NCBI GenBank assembly: GCA_002733215.1
Contig: NVUY01000018.1
Coordinates: 207 to 64,206, forward strand
Length of the DNA: 64,000 nt
Direction of reading: 5' to 3'
Origin: Sulfurovum sp.
GTDB lineage: Bacteria; Campylobacterota; Campylobacteria; Campylobacterales; Sulfurovaceae
Shown: positions 9,316 to 18,145 of the stretch, one piece after another
Position numbering within the stretch: position 1 is the first letter of the stretch
How the letters are laid out: each line of letters starts with the position of its first letter
Notes under the pieces: model-generated
Told to the model about the DNA's origin: nothing
Databases searched by the model: none
The model's input: the letters and a program-made list of their open reading frames with translations, nothing else
Made by a program: the position numbers and the translations under genes

Positions 9316-9707
9316 AGTAACCCCATCGCTAACTTAGCATCATCGGTCATGCTGTCTTGTCCCCATGGGGGATCAAAGACAATTTCAACATCTATATCTT
9401 CAAGACCTTCTTGACGAGAAGCGATACTTTTAACCAAGTCTATAATAACCTGAGCAAAAGAGCAGGTAGCAGAGGTGAGTGTCATGGTGATCTTAGCCTT
9501 TTTCATCATAGAGACCTCGTCTGTCCAGACATCTATATTATAAACAAGTCCTAAATCATAGATATTCACTGGAAGCTCAGGGTCGTAGATCTCTTTAAGA
9601 TGGCTAATGATCTTCTCTCCCATCTCATCATCTGTTGGCTGATTATCTATGAATTTTTGGCGCTCTGCTGCCATTTTTTCATTGATGCTTGTATTTTCAG
9701 TACCCAT
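9312..9707 (-). CDS. SufT-like (MIP18/DUF59 family) Fe-S assembly factor
   Basis: The protein carries the MIP18/DUF59 domain: DPELPVNIYDLGLVY, then TLTSATC with the conserved Cys, and ending DPPWGQDSM. SufT/PaaD-like members help mature Fe-S proteins. I place the start at the ATG at 9707 (131 residues), two bases after the sufE stop and with AAGG upstream. An in-frame ATG at 9746 would overlap sufE by 38 bases. It is the last gene of the suf operon and converges with the GGDEF-EAL gene, with a 4-base overlap of stops. The N-terminal 40 residues are polar and poorly conserved. Confidence 0.85.
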   Translation of the reverse strand: MGTENTSINEKMAAERQKFIDNQPTDDEMGEKIISHLKEIYDPELPVNIYDLGLVYNIDVWTDEVSMMKKAKITMTLTSATCSFAQVIIDLVKSIASRQEGLEDIDVEIVFDPPWGQDSMTDDAKLAMGLL

Positions 9708-9708
9708 T

Positions 9709-10143
9709 TTACTGACCTTGTTCTTTACACTTTTGTGCATAGCCATACACCATTTTCAAGAAGGCTTCCAAACTTTGCTGACGCACAGGAGAGAGGAGTT
9801 CAACCACACCCATATCTTCTAGATTAACAGGATCAAAATTAAGGATTTCATCTGCTGTACGATTAGAAAAGATGTCTAAAAGTAGGGTAATCATTCCTTT
9901 AGCCATTTCAGAAGTACCTTCGCCACGTAAAACAAGTTTTCCATCTGTACATTCACCTACAAGCCATGAATCGGAGGCACAACCATTGACATATGTTGAG
10001 TCGTTCTTGTCTTCATCGGGTAGTGTCGTATGACGTTTCCCTAAATCAAAGATGTATTCTAATTTGTCATTTGCAGTTGGGAAAAGATCAAAATCTTCTT
10101 TAAAAGCGGCTATAGTTTCGAGCAACGTATTTTTACTACTCAT
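9709..10143 (-). CDS. sufE: SufE-type cysteine desulfurase sulfur acceptor
   Basis: A 144-residue SufE fold protein with VNGCASDSWLVG near residues 52-63. The Cys there is the persulfide acceptor that takes sulfur from a SufS-type desulfurase and delivers it to SufBCD. The length is normal for SufE. It sits 3 bases after sufD and directly before the SufT-like gene. No sufS is in this operon, so the sulfur donor must be encoded elsewhere. Confidence 0.92.
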   Translation of the reverse strand: MSSKNTLLETIAAFKEDFDLFPTANDKLEYIFDLGKRHTTLPDEDKNDSTYVNGCASDSWLVGECTDGKLVLRGEGTSEMAKGMITLLLDIFSNRTADEILNFDPVNLEDMGVVELLSPVRQQSLEAFLKMVYGYAQKCKEQGQ

Positions 10144-10146
10144 AAG

Positions 10147-11331
10147 TTATCCTTTATTTGAGGCATAAAAGACTGCTTCAAAAGCAGATTTTATGCGGTC
10201 TTGATGTCTAGTGTCTTTCACTTGCTCAATGAGCGTATTGGCAAAGGCAATGACAAGTATTTTTCTAGCTTCTATGTAGCTAATTCCGCGGCTTTGTAGG
10301 TAAAAAAGTTGTTTCTCATCTAGTTGACCTGTGGTTGCACCATGGCTTGCTTCGAGTTCATCTATGTAAATTTCAAGCTGAGGTTTGGATGCCATATATG
10401 CTTTTTCATGAAGCAAGATAGACTTTGCACTTTGTTCTGCTTTGGTAAATCTTGCCGAATGTTCTACACGAATGAGTGCATCGAAAATACCTCTAGCCTG
10501 ACCATCTAAAATATTTTTAGCTTCTTGCTTAGACGTTGAGTGCTCACCACGGTGGATGATCTGTGAAGCCGTACCACGTTTAGAGTTTTCGTTCAGGTAA
10601 AGTAGGTGACCAGCCTCTATGCTCGCATGTTCTCCCAGTTCTACTTTAAGCACTTGTAAGGATTGATCCCCGCCAAAGTCAAAGTTTTTAAGAAGAACAT
10701 TGGCATTCTTGGCAACATTTACTTTATGTGAAGCTACCATGCTGTATTTGTTGTCATGCATGACTTGTAGTTTTACCATACGAAGTGTCGAGTCTTGCGC
10801 TACATGCATGTCATAACCATAGAGTACCAAGGTATTATGTATGTCTTCAGCTTCAAAGTTCTCATACATTGTTGTATGACGGTTTGCCTGATTACTAATA
10901 ACAATCCTATAGTTTATGAGTGCATCACTCTGTGTGTACTTGTGCAGTATTTCTACGTGGCAATCTCCATCTACCTCTATCCTTATGATACGAGGTGAAA
11001 GTAGGTGACCCAGGTAATAGAGTGAATCAAAATGATCCATGTCTATACTCTCACATGGCTCAGAATATACACGCATTCCTTTAGGTGCCTTAGTCACTAC
11101 GCCATCAATTATCTCAATCTTATCACCTTCTTCAATAGCCTTGGGGATATAATTAAGGGTTTTGTAGTCTACATCAAGTAATTTTTCAACATCAAAGTAA
11201 TGGTACTCTTCTGTTTTTTTATTTGGCAGACCCAGTGTAGCAAATTTTTCTACAAGTGAATCACGCTCTTTTACGTCAAGTAGTGTAGCTATCTCTTCTC
11301 TACTTTTATTTTTAAGTGTAATGAGGTTCAT
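10147..11331 (-). CDS. sufD: Fe-S cluster assembly protein SufD
   Basis: The 394-residue protein has the SufB/SufD beta-helix core and a C-terminal helical domain with ASHGATTGQLDEKQLFYLQSRGI, the family signature. SufD pairs with SufB and SufC to form the scaffold complex on which clusters are built. The His in ASHGAT corresponds to the conserved SufD His thought to act at the SufB-SufD interface. The start codon overlaps the sufC stop by one base (TAATG) with GGAGGA just upstream, so translation is coupled. Confidence 0.93.
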   Translation of the reverse strand: MNLITLKNKSREEIATLLDVKERDSLVEKFATLGLPNKKTEEYHYFDVEKLLDVDYKTLNYIPKAIEEGDKIEIIDGVVTKAPKGMRVYSEPCESIDMDHFDSLYYLGHLLSPRIIRIEVDGDCHVEILHKYTQSDALINYRIVISNQANRHTTMYENFEAEDIHNTLVLYGYDMHVAQDSTLRMVKLQVMHDNKYSMVASHKVNVAKNANVLLKNFDFGGDQSLQVLKVELGEHASIEAGHLLYLNENSKRGTASQIIHRGEHSTSKQEAKNILDGQARGIFDALIRVEHSARFTKAEQSAKSILLHEKAYMASKPQLEIYIDELEASHGATTGQLDEKQLFYLQSRGISYIEARKILVIAFANTLIEQVKDTRHQDRIKSAFEAVFYASNKG

Positions 11332-12098
11332 TAGTCCTCCTCTATGCCATCATATCCATGCTCTTCTAAGTATGGTACAAGCTCTGGTCCTGCTGTTTTG
11401 ATGACTTTTCCATCTTTGAGCACATGGATGTAATCTGGCTCAATATAATCAAGTATTCGGCTATAGTGTGTAATAACAAGGAAGGTACGTTTCCCGTCTT
11501 TCATCTTGTTGATTCCCTCAGATACAGCTCTTAGTGCATCGATGTCTAGTCCAGAGTCAATCTCATCTAAGATGATGACTTCAGGCTCCAAGGTAAGCAT
11601 TTGTAGGATTTCATTACGTTTTTTCTCTCCACCTGAGAAACCTTCGTTTAGTGAACGGCTGATCATGTCAGACTTCATACCTAGCATCTCCAGGTGACCT
11701 TTCATGAGACGTAAAAATTCAGCGGCATTGAGTTCATCTTTACCTTGATGTTTAAGTTTAGCATTGAGCGCTGTTCTCAAGAAGTAAGCATTGTTAACTC
11801 CTGGAATTTCCACTGGGTGTTGGAAGGAAAGGAAAATGCCCTCTAAAGCTCTCTCTTCAGCTTCCATCTCTAAGATACTTTTATCTTTATAAGTGATGTC
11901 TCCACCAAGTATTTCTATATCGTAGTGACCCACGATCGCTTTAGAAAGGGTTGATTTACCTGCCCCATTTGGTCCCATAATAGCATGTACTTTTCCTGCT
12001 TCTAGCTCTAGGTTAAGACCTTTAAGTATTTGCTTGTCGCCAATTTTTGCTTGTAAATTCTCTATTTTCATCACACTTTTATTGTTGCCTTTGCTCAT
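11331..12098 (-). CDS. sufC: Fe-S cluster assembly ATPase SufC
   Basis: A 255-residue ABC-type ATPase: Walker [10 protein letters not shown] near 42-50, Q-loop, signature [10 protein letters not shown] near 155-164, Walker [12 protein letters not shown] near 180 and a switch His (VITHYSR). It is soluble and partners SufB and SufD rather than a transporter. It starts at an ATG overlapping the sufB stop (ATGA) and ends one base into sufD. Confidence 0.95.
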   Translation of the reverse strand: MSKGNNKSVMKIENLQAKIGDKQILKGLNLELEAGKVHAIMGPNGAGKSTLSKAIVGHYDIEILGGDITYKDKSILEMEAEERALEGIFLSFQHPVEIPGVNNAYFLRTALNAKLKHQGKDELNAAEFLRLMKGHLEMLGMKSDMISRSLNEGFSGGEKKRNEILQMLTLEPEVIILDEIDSGLDIDALRAVSEGINKMKDGKRTFLVITHYSRILDYIEPDYIHVLKDGKVIKTAGPELVPYLEEHGYDGIEED

Positions 12099-13534
12099 CC
12101 TACACTTCCTTCTAATGTTAATTCTAATAATGCTTTGGCTTCAACCGCGTACTCCATAGGGAGTTGGCTAAAGACTTGTTTACAAAAACCGTGGACTATC
12201 ATAGACACGGCATCTTCTTCGGTTATACCTCTTTGACGTAAGTAAAAGAGTTGTTCATCAGATATTTTTGAGGTAGTAGCCTCATGCTCAATCTGCCCTT
12301 GTGTGTCTTTAGACTCCAGGTAAGGGAACGTATGTGCGCCACATTCGCTTCCTATAAGGAGGGAATCACACTCAGAGTAGTTTCTCGCACCTACTGCACT
12401 TGCGTTGATTTTCACAAGACCTCTATAGGTATTTTGACCTTTCATGGCCGAGATACCTTTTGAGATAATGGTAGATTTTGTATTTTTACCGATGTGTATC
12501 ATCTTCGTACCTGTGTCTGCCTGTTGAGCCAGGGTAGTGACAGCCACTGAATAAAACTCACCCACAGAGTTGTCACCCTTCAAGATACAGCTTGGGTACT
12601 TCCAGGTAATGGCAGAACCAGTTTCTACCTGTGTCCATGACACTTTGGCATTCTCGCCTTCACAAATGGCACGTTTGGTTACGAAGTTGTATATTCCACC
12701 TTTACCAGTTTCATCACCAGGGTACCAGTTTTGGATGGTAGAGTATTTGATCTCTGCATCTTTTAAGATGATAAGTTCAACCACGGCAGCATGAAGTTGG
12801 TGTTCGTCACGTGTTGGTGCAGAACATCCTTCATTATAACTTACATAACTTCCTTCATCTGCAATGATGAGGGTACGTTCAAACTGCCCCGTATTGGTGG
12901 CGTTGATCCTAAAGTATGTAGAAAGTTCCATAGGACAACGTACACCTTTTGGGATGTAGACAAAAGTACCATCAGTAAACACCGCTGAGTTAAGTGCTGC
13001 GAAGTAGTTGTCTGCCATAGGTACTACGGAGAACATATATTTTTTTATAAGCTCTGGGTAGTCACGTATAGCCTCAGAGATAGAACAAAATATGACACCA
13101 TGCTTTTCAAGCTCAGCTGAGTAGGTAGTTTTGACAGAAACAGAATCTACGACTGCATCTACTGCTACTTTTACCCCTGCAAGTTGTTTTTGTTCATCCA
13201 GAGAGATACCGAGTTTTTCATAGGCTTCGAGTATCTTAGGGTCTACTTCATCCAAAGAGTCAATCATCTCTTTTGGAGCAGCGTAGTATGAAATAGACTG
13301 ATAGTCTATAGGCTCATAGTCAAGATGCGCCCAGTGAGGCTCAGTCATAGTTTCCCATTTCTTTAACGCTTTTATACGCAGTTCAAGCATCCATTCCGGT
13401 TCTTCTTTTTTCTTAGAGATGAATGCAAGTGTATCCGCATCAAGCCCTGGTTCGATAATGTCAGTTTCGATATCTATCTCAAAGCCGAGTGCATACTCAC
13501 CTGAGACAGCTTTATCTAGTCCTTCATTTGCCAT
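12095..13534 (-). CDS. sufB: Fe-S cluster assembly scaffold SufB
   Basis: The 479-residue protein has the SufB core with [23 protein letters not shown] near 235-260, a beta-helix middle, and the C-terminal [20 protein letters not shown] signature near 420-440. SufB is the cluster scaffold of the SufBCD complex. It is the first gene of the operon sufB-C-D-E-sufT. The ATG at 13534 is preceded by GAGGAG at good spacing, and a strong promoter lies 42-70 bases upstream. No IscR/SufR-like regulator gene is adjacent. Confidence 0.95.
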   Translation of the reverse strand: MANEGLDKAVSGEYALGFEIDIETDIIEPGLDADTLAFISKKKEEPEWMLELRIKALKKWETMTEPHWAHLDYEPIDYQSISYYAAPKEMIDSLDEVDPKILEAYEKLGISLDEQKQLAGVKVAVDAVVDSVSVKTTYSAELEKHGVIFCSISEAIRDYPELIKKYMFSVVPMADNYFAALNSAVFTDGTFVYIPKGVRCPMELSTYFRINATNTGQFERTLIIADEGSYVSYNEGCSAPTRDEHQLHAAVVELIILKDAEIKYSTIQNWYPGDETGKGGIYNFVTKRAICEGENAKVSWTQVETGSAITWKYPSCILKGDNSVGEFYSVAVTTLAQQADTGTKMIHIGKNTKSTIISKGISAMKGQNTYRGLVKINASAVGARNYSECDSLLIGSECGAHTFPYLESKDTQGQIEHEATTSKISDEQLFYLRQRGITEEDAVSMIVHGFCKQVFSQLPMEYAVEAKALLELTLEGSVG

Positions 13535-13575
13535 AATTTTCTCCTCATGTGGGAAATTTTATATTTCTCATTTAG

Positions 13576-13604
13576 TTTATAGCACAAATAATCAGTCAGG
13601 TCAA
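13576..13604 (-). promoter_or_regulatory. Promoter of the suf operon
   Basis: TTGACC (13599-13604), a 17-base spacer and TATAAA (13576-13581) on the minus strand. This is among the few promoters here with a recognisable -35. A GACTGATTA stretch lies in the spacer, but I see no clear operator palindrome. Confidence 0.6.
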
Positions 13605-13669
13605 GTAATTTCCATAAAATAGGAGTAATTTTATCTGATTTGAATTTTTAAACCACTTTTGTATCTTAT

Positions 13670-13921
13670 TTACTTCTTGAATTTTGGATGTTTGAAGTAA
13701 ATCGTACACCATCCGTTTGGATCGATCTTACCTTCTACCGTTGTACATTCATTTGTTGCAGCAATGAAATGTAGACACTCTTGACATTTATTGCCATCTT
13801 TTGGGGTAGGCTGATAATGCACAATCTCTTTAGCCGTCTTAGCATAGAGGGATGTAGTATAAAAACTGCTTAATCCCAGTACAGATATAGTTTTAAAAAA
13901 ATGTCTTCTTTCCTTTTTCAT
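13670..13921 (-). CDS. High-potential iron-sulfur protein (HiPIP), exported
   Basis: An 83-residue precursor. The N-terminus ERRHFFKTISVLGLSSF is Tat-like (RR then FFK and a hydrophobic stretch, cut after YA). The mature part carries CQEC, a third Cys at NECTT and GWCTIYF, the spacing typical of HiPIPs, which hold one [4Fe-4S] cluster at high potential and carry electrons in the periplasm. GAAAGGA precedes the ATG. It lies 109 bases after the 2-oxoacid oxidoreductase genes in the same direction, so co-transcription is possible. A direct electron link is unlikely, because that enzyme is cytoplasmic. Confidence 0.85.
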   Translation of the reverse strand: MKKERRHFFKTISVLGLSSFYTTSLYAKTAKEIVHYQPTPKDGNKCQECLHFIAATNECTTVEGKIDPNGWCTIYFKHPKFKK

Positions 13922-14030
13922 CTTAAATTCCTTTCGGGGACATTATGTGTTAGTATGTTCCTGTCTTATTTTAGGTAGAGTGTATGGAGTACATGTGTAG
14001 TAAAAATGAAGGGCACCTCTAATAGCCCTG

Positions 14031-14876
14031 TTAATACGTTTCAAATAACGCTTGCAGTTTTTTGAGGTCATGAGAAAGGGTAAAGAGAGCTTTTTTATCC
14101 TCACCTCTGAAATGCTCTTCAAATGTGCTACGCTCTGATTGGTAAAAAATTCCGATGGGAATAGGGTCATTTTCAAGTGCTTTTTGCATGGCAGAGAGCA
14201 GGTTGTTCTTCTCATAAGTACTTTCGAGTTCATAGGTGTTATCTCTAAACCATTTATAAGTGTTTACTTTGTTAAAGACCACACAGGGTTGAAAGATATC
14301 TACCAAAGCATAACCCTTGTGCAAGAATGCCTCTTTGAGTACCGTTTTGGCATGTGCATAATTTCCTATATTCACACGGGATACAAATCCGGCCTTTAGT
14401 GCAAGCGCAACGGAAATGGGATTGAAGGGTTCGCTGCTTACACCTTTAACTTGTACAGGGGTTACAAAACCTTTTTGACTGGTGGGGGAAGCTTGCCCTT
14501 TTGTCAAACCATACACCATGTTGTTATGTACGATATGTATGATGTCAGGATTACGCCTGATCGTATGCATAAAATGATTACCACCTTCACCATACATATC
14601 TCCGTCACCCCCTTCAGCTATGACATTGAGTGAGGGATTAGATGCTTTAATGGCGGTTGCTACAGGCATTGCACGTCCATGAAGCCCACCAAACATATGT
14701 GTATCAATGTAGTAGGGTGTTTTGGAAGCCTGGCCGATCCCTGAGATGATGACTGTATTTTTAGGGTCAAGATCCAGTTCTGTCAGCACCTCTTTAAGCA
14801 GTTTTAATATTCCGAAATTTCCGCATCCCGGGCACCATGCATTGTTTATGTTAGTTCTGTCAAGTGGATGTTTCAT
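14031..14876 (-). CDS. 2-oxoacid:ferredoxin oxidoreductase, beta subunit
   Basis: The 281-residue thiamine-diphosphate subunit has WCPGCGNFG (C15, C18) at the N-terminus, a GDGD...N diphosphate/Mg motif near 90-100 and C198 in a QPCVVF stretch. With the alpha subunit it would interconvert a 2-oxoacid and CoA with acyl-CoA and CO2, using ferredoxin. In crystallised two-subunit enzymes four Cys bind the [4Fe-4S] cluster. Here the position usually read as Cys in the SGIGC segment is Gln49 (SGIGQAS), so one ligand seems missing. The start overlaps the alpha stop by 4 bases. The substrate (pyruvate, 2-oxoglutarate or another) cannot be read from the sequence. Confidence 0.88.
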   Translation of the reverse strand: MKHPLDRTNINNAWCPGCGNFGILKLLKEVLTELDLDPKNTVIISGIGQASKTPYYIDTHMFGGLHGRAMPVATAIKASNPSLNVIAEGGDGDMYGEGGNHFMHTIRRNPDIIHIVHNNMVYGLTKGQASPTSQKGFVTPVQVKGVSSEPFNPISVALALKAGFVSRVNIGNYAHAKTVLKEAFLHKGYALVDIFQPCVVFNKVNTYKWFRDNTYELESTYEKNNLLSAMQKALENDPIPIGIFYQSERSTFEEHFRGEDKKALFTLSHDLKKLQALFETY

Positions 14877-16639
14877 TTTTCTTCCTTTATGATTTTGCTC
14901 AATTTTTCTTTTAATTGGTCTGTGAAAAAAGAAAATCCGTTTGACTGGAGAATACGATGATCAATGTTAACGTCATAGCTTTTCAAAATATCTGCAAACT
15001 GTCCTGTAGTATTGTTTTCTATGACTATATTTGCCTCAGTTGCTTTCAGTATCTCAAGATGTTCCGGATTAAGAGGATGTACCCAGCTAAAGTGCACTTG
15101 AAAGAGACGGGGATCATTCAACTCTTTTAGTACTTCATCAATGGCACCTTTAGTAGATCCCCAACCTATGACTGCAATGCTTCCTTGACCGAAAACCTTG
15201 GGTGCAAAGGCTTCAGCAATGGTTAGATTGATTTTTTGTTGTCGTTTCTCTACCATTTTTTCACGCATTTGGTAGCTTTCAGTACTTTGTCCACGCTCAT
15301 CATGTTCATGACTCGAAGAAACTACTATACCTTCTCCCAAACCTGGAACACCCCTAGGACTGATACCCGTATCATTGAAGGTAAAACGATGATAAGATGC
15401 TTCTGTAGTTTTGATATAACGCCGTTGTTCATAGGTAGAAAAATCAACGGTTTCTATCATGCTTATAGAGTCTGCCAGGTATTGGTCGCTGAGATAAACA
15501 ACGGGCATCTGATATCTGTCTGCCAGCTCAAAAGCAAGATATCCATAGTCTATACACTCTTGTAGATCCCCGGGAGCTAAAATGATGCGACCAAAATCTC
15601 CATGACCACTATATAGTGCGAGATTAAGATCTCCCTGTTCCGTTCTTGTAGGAAGGCCTGTTGCCGGTCCGGGACGCTGTGCCAGATAGATTACAGCGGG
15701 TATTTCACTTACACCTGAAAGACTCATGGCCTCAGTCATAAGGGCAAATCCTCCTCCTGAAGTGGAAGTCATGGCACGTCCTCCGCTAAACCATCCACCC
15801 AGCACCATATTAAGTGATGCGATCTCATCTTCACTTTGTTCTACCAGCAGTGTGAATTCTTTAGACATGGAAGCCATAAAGTTCAACACGCCTGTAGACG
15901 GGGACATCGGGTACGAAGTGATCATATTACATCCGCCCAGTAAAAAACCAAATCCTGCTGCGGCAGATCCGTTGACCAAATGCATGGAGTTATCAAGTCC
16001 TGATACAGGGGCAGGAAGTTTTGGAAGCTGACTGCTTGTTAAGCTCTTGCCATAGCTAAACCCTTCTTGCATTGCAGTCTCATTCTCTTGAGGCTTTTGA
16101 TCGTCAAATAATGTTTCTATACTTTGAGATAAGATTTCTGTACCAAGTGCTAACATCGCAAATAATACACCTGCAACATAGGAGTTTGCATAGCGTATAT
16201 TTCCAACTTTTTTGACTGTTTCCAGCATAGGCATGGATGTGATAGCTATCTCTTCATTATTAATACTTTCATCAGCGATAACAATGGTATCAGATGTCAG
16301 TCGTTCATGCACATGAGAAATAGCATCAGCATCCAGAGCTATAAACAGGTTTACATGCCAACATGGAGCATTTACAGGAGCATCTGAGATGCGAAGCAGG
16401 GTTGTATTGCTTCCCCCACGTACTCTGGACATATACTCTTTTGTTGAAAAGACAAAATATCCACTGCGCTTAAATGCATCAGATAAAATATTTTCCAGCG
16501 TCATAATACCCGTACCTGCAGCACCTCCAATGAGAATAGAGATACTGTGTGTAGGTGTATATTTTTGATCTGTATGTTCCGGAAGTGATACGGGTGGATC
16601 TGAGATCGTTGTCTGAAATGGAACATTCATCTTTTTCAT
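14873..16639 (-). CDS. 2-oxoacid:ferredoxin oxidoreductase, fused gamma-alpha subunit
   Basis: The 588-residue protein has the gamma domain first (GGAAGTGIMTLENIL near 37-50, SRVRGGSNTTLLRIS near 70-85) and then the pyrimidine-binding alpha domain (SAAAGFGFLLGGCNMITSYPMS near 225-245). The transketolase-C-like domain is at the end. This is the two-subunit architecture of 2-oxoacid:acceptor oxidoreductases. It overlaps beta (ATGA) downstream and the DUF2231 gene upstream by 4 bases, so three genes are translationally coupled. The promoter upstream of the DUF2231 gene carries a weak copy of the TRCACA operator. Confidence 0.9.
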   Translation of the reverse strand: MKKMNVPFQTTISDPPVSLPEHTDQKYTPTHSISILIGGAAGTGIMTLENILSDAFKRSGYFVFSTKEYMSRVRGGSNTTLLRISDAPVNAPCWHVNLFIALDADAISHVHERLTSDTIVIADESINNEEIAITSMPMLETVKKVGNIRYANSYVAGVLFAMLALGTEILSQSIETLFDDQKPQENETAMQEGFSYGKSLTSSQLPKLPAPVSGLDNSMHLVNGSAAAGFGFLLGGCNMITSYPMSPSTGVLNFMASMSKEFTLLVEQSEDEIASLNMVLGGWFSGGRAMTSTSGGGFALMTEAMSLSGVSEIPAVIYLAQRPGPATGLPTRTEQGDLNLALYSGHGDFGRIILAPGDLQECIDYGYLAFELADRYQMPVVYLSDQYLADSISMIETVDFSTYEQRRYIKTTEASYHRFTFNDTGISPRGVPGLGEGIVVSSSHEHDERGQSTESYQMREKMVEKRQQKINLTIAEAFAPKVFGQGSIAVIGWGSTKGAIDEVLKELNDPRLFQVHFSWVHPLNPEHLEILKATEANIVIENNTTGQFADILKSYDVNIDHRILQSNGFSFFTDQLKEKLSKIIKEEK

Positions 16640-17112
16640 GATGACCTCACCTTTCCCCAGGTAAGCTTCGCACCATAATATGCTACAATGATCACTGTAA
16701 ACGAAGTAAGAAGTATGATACTATGATAAACAATACTTGGGAAACTCTGTGTAAAAACAATATCAGGATCGTCAATATAAATGAGAATGCCTACAATTCC
16801 CAGTAAAAGTGTGATGAGGGAAAGCAGCAGTTTTATGATAAAAATATAGGTAAATGCAAGTTTATAGTTGATCCACCAGCTCATAATACCCGGGATCATT
16901 GCCAGTCCGCCAGTCACAGTAGCTGCAAAAAAAGTATAAAAAACTGCAGTGGCAAAAGATTCTTTTGGGTACATGAAAAATATCAGATCCAGTCCACCCG
17001 CAAAAAGATGAAATGCTATAGGGAAATGTACAAGCATAGGATGGGGATGATATTTCCGATACCATTCTTTCCACTGTTTTTTATTGTCTTCCTGTAATTT
17101 ATCTAAAGCCAC
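16636..17112 (-). CDS. DUF2231 family membrane protein
   Basis: A 158-residue protein with HPMLVHFPIAFHLFAGG near 22-38, the signature of DUF2231, and four membrane segments. The family is uncharacterised, and some members are fused to or adjacent to heme and Fe-S proteins. It starts at a GTG at 17112 with GGAAGGAG upstream and overlaps the oxidoreductase alpha gene. It is therefore the first gene of the operon DUF2231-alpha-beta, perhaps with HiPIP. Confidence 0.75.
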   Translation of the reverse strand: MALDKLQEDNKKQWKEWYRKYHPHPMLVHFPIAFHLFAGGLDLIFFMYPKESFATAVFYTFFAATVTGGLAMIPGIMSWWINYKLAFTYIFIIKLLLSLITLLLGIVGILIYIDDPDIVFTQSFPSIVYHSIILLTSFTVIIVAYYGAKLTWGKVRSS

Positions 17113-17142
17113 TGCTAACTCCTTCCTGGGTGTTATTTCTCT

Positions 17143-17174
17143 ATCTTAGGTTGAATGTGTGCAATATATGTGTA
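17143..17174 (-). promoter_or_regulatory. TRCACA-type operator and -10 upstream of the DUF2231-oxidoreductase operon
   Basis: On the minus strand: TACACA (17169-17174), N5, TGCACA (17158-17163), N9, TAAGAT (17143-17148). The geometry is identical to the copper-region operators, but the -10 is weak (4 of 6). It may place this operon under the same regulator. Confidence 0.5.
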
Positions 17175-17276
17175 ATTGTGTGAGACACAGGGGTGAACAC
17201 TCTCAGCAACACAGAGTAAGTTGAAGCCACTTAGGGTGTCTCTTTTTTCAATCTCAAAGTAAGTAAAATATGCGTA

Positions 17277-17430
17277 TCAGAACCAGAACTGTACACCCAC
17301 AAGCACAGATGTTTCATCGACAGATTAAAGTCTTTGCTGTTGCCAAAGGTCTTGTTCCAAGTGACACCGATATAGGGTGCAAATTCTCTATTGTAATAAA
17401 TCTCTAGAGTGTAGATACATCCTAGTTACA
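17277..17430 (-). pseudogene. copB: Remnant of copB (copper resistance outer-membrane protein), C-terminal end only
   Basis: The minus strand reads LEIYYNREFAPYIGVTW then NKTFGNSKDF. After a frame change it reads DETSVLVGVQFWF and a stop at 17277. This matches the C-terminus of CopB/PcoB, where REFAPY is followed by GV-W and an aromatic end. Nothing of the rest of the gene remains, and the fragment begins directly after a complete operator and -10. A deletion has removed the body of the gene and a small indel has broken the frame. The remaining gap to 17650 holds only operators and promoters. Confidence 0.75.
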
Positions 17431-17435
17431 AGTGA

Positions 17436-17467
17436 ATTATAATGCTATAGTGTGTACAGAATGTGTA
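17436..17467 (-). promoter_or_regulatory. TRCACA operator and promoter of the former copB
   Basis: On the minus strand: TACACA (17462-17467), N5, TACACA (17451-17456), N9, TATAAT (17436-17441). The half-sites and -10 are perfect, yet the gene behind them is only a remnant. Confidence 0.65.
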
Positions 17468-17553
17468 GGTTATTCGCAGATATCATGCAGATAAAATGAA
17501 AAAGGATGAACTGTCATGCAAAATAACAGACTATGCCGATAACAAAGCTTGCA

Positions 17554-17585
17554 TGCACACAGTTTGCACATTAGATGCATATAAT
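17554..17585 (+). promoter_or_regulatory. TRCACA operator and promoter of the small periplasmic protein gene
   Basis: TGCACA (17554-17559), N5, TGCACA (17565-17570), N9, TATAAT (17580-17585). The direct repeat with an 11-bp period sits where a -35 would be, as expected for activation by an OmpR-family regulator. Confidence 0.7.
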
Positions 17586-17650
17586 ATAATAGCTTAAATA
17601 CCATAAAGAATGGTATTTGAAAAAAGAGAAGACAAAAGAAAGGATCAGTA

Positions 17651-18097
17651 ATGTTGTACAAAAAAATATTAATTTCCCTCTTTATGATGTTTGCCACAAC
17701 TTTTATAATGGCAGGACATGCAGAGCGTCATCAAACGGTTGACGGATTGAGTGTTTATTTTGGTGTTATCCCGGCACAGCTTATAGGCGGGCATGGTTCA
17801 ATGCACCGTACGAGAGATATGAAACACGGAAAACATAGCTATCATATACTTGTTGCAGTGTTTGATGATACATCGAAAAAACGTATTACCGATGCTGTGG
17901 TCAAAGCCACTGTGATATCTTTAAATGCGAAAGGTGAGACCAAAAGACTTGAACCTATGCATGGTGATCTGCTAAGTTATGGAAATTTCTTTGAGTTGAC
18001 GGAAAGAACACCTTACACGATAAAGGTTGAAATACGGCGATCAGACCACAAAGCAGGATCATTGACAGAATTTACATTTACACGACCAAGAGACTAG
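17651..18097 (+). CDS. Small exported Met/His-rich protein, putative copper-response protein
   Basis: The 148-residue precursor has a signal peptide (1-22, cut after IMAG). The mature protein begins with a His/Met-rich stretch (GGHGSMHRTRDMKHGKHSYH, about 48-67). It ends with a beta-rich domain (YHILVAVFDDTSKKRITDA ... YTIKVEIRRSDHK) resembling the Ig-like YtkA/FixH-type exported domains. I infer periplasmic metal binding from the ligands, from the dedicated operator upstream and from the neighbouring Cus genes. The N-terminus is clearly paralogous to the truncated gene at 19528-19692. It is not CusF, as no OB-fold motif is seen. Confidence 0.6.
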   Translation: MLYKKILISLFMMFATTFIMAGHAERHQTVDGLSVYFGVIPAQLIGGHGSMHRTRDMKHGKHSYHILVAVFDDTSKKRITDAVVKATVISLNAKGETKRLEPMHGDLLSYGNFFELTERTPYTIKVEIRRSDHKAGSLTEFTFTRPRD

Positions 18098-18145
18098 CAA
18101 GTCAATACTTTTATGTTTGAAAGATAGCACGTATCATTTTATGGG

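Noticed and set aside
13940-14012. TACACA-like hexamers upstream of the HiPIP gene
   Set aside because: The hexamers are 15 bp apart, not 11, and no -10 lies at the 9-bp spacing, so it is not counted with the copper operators.
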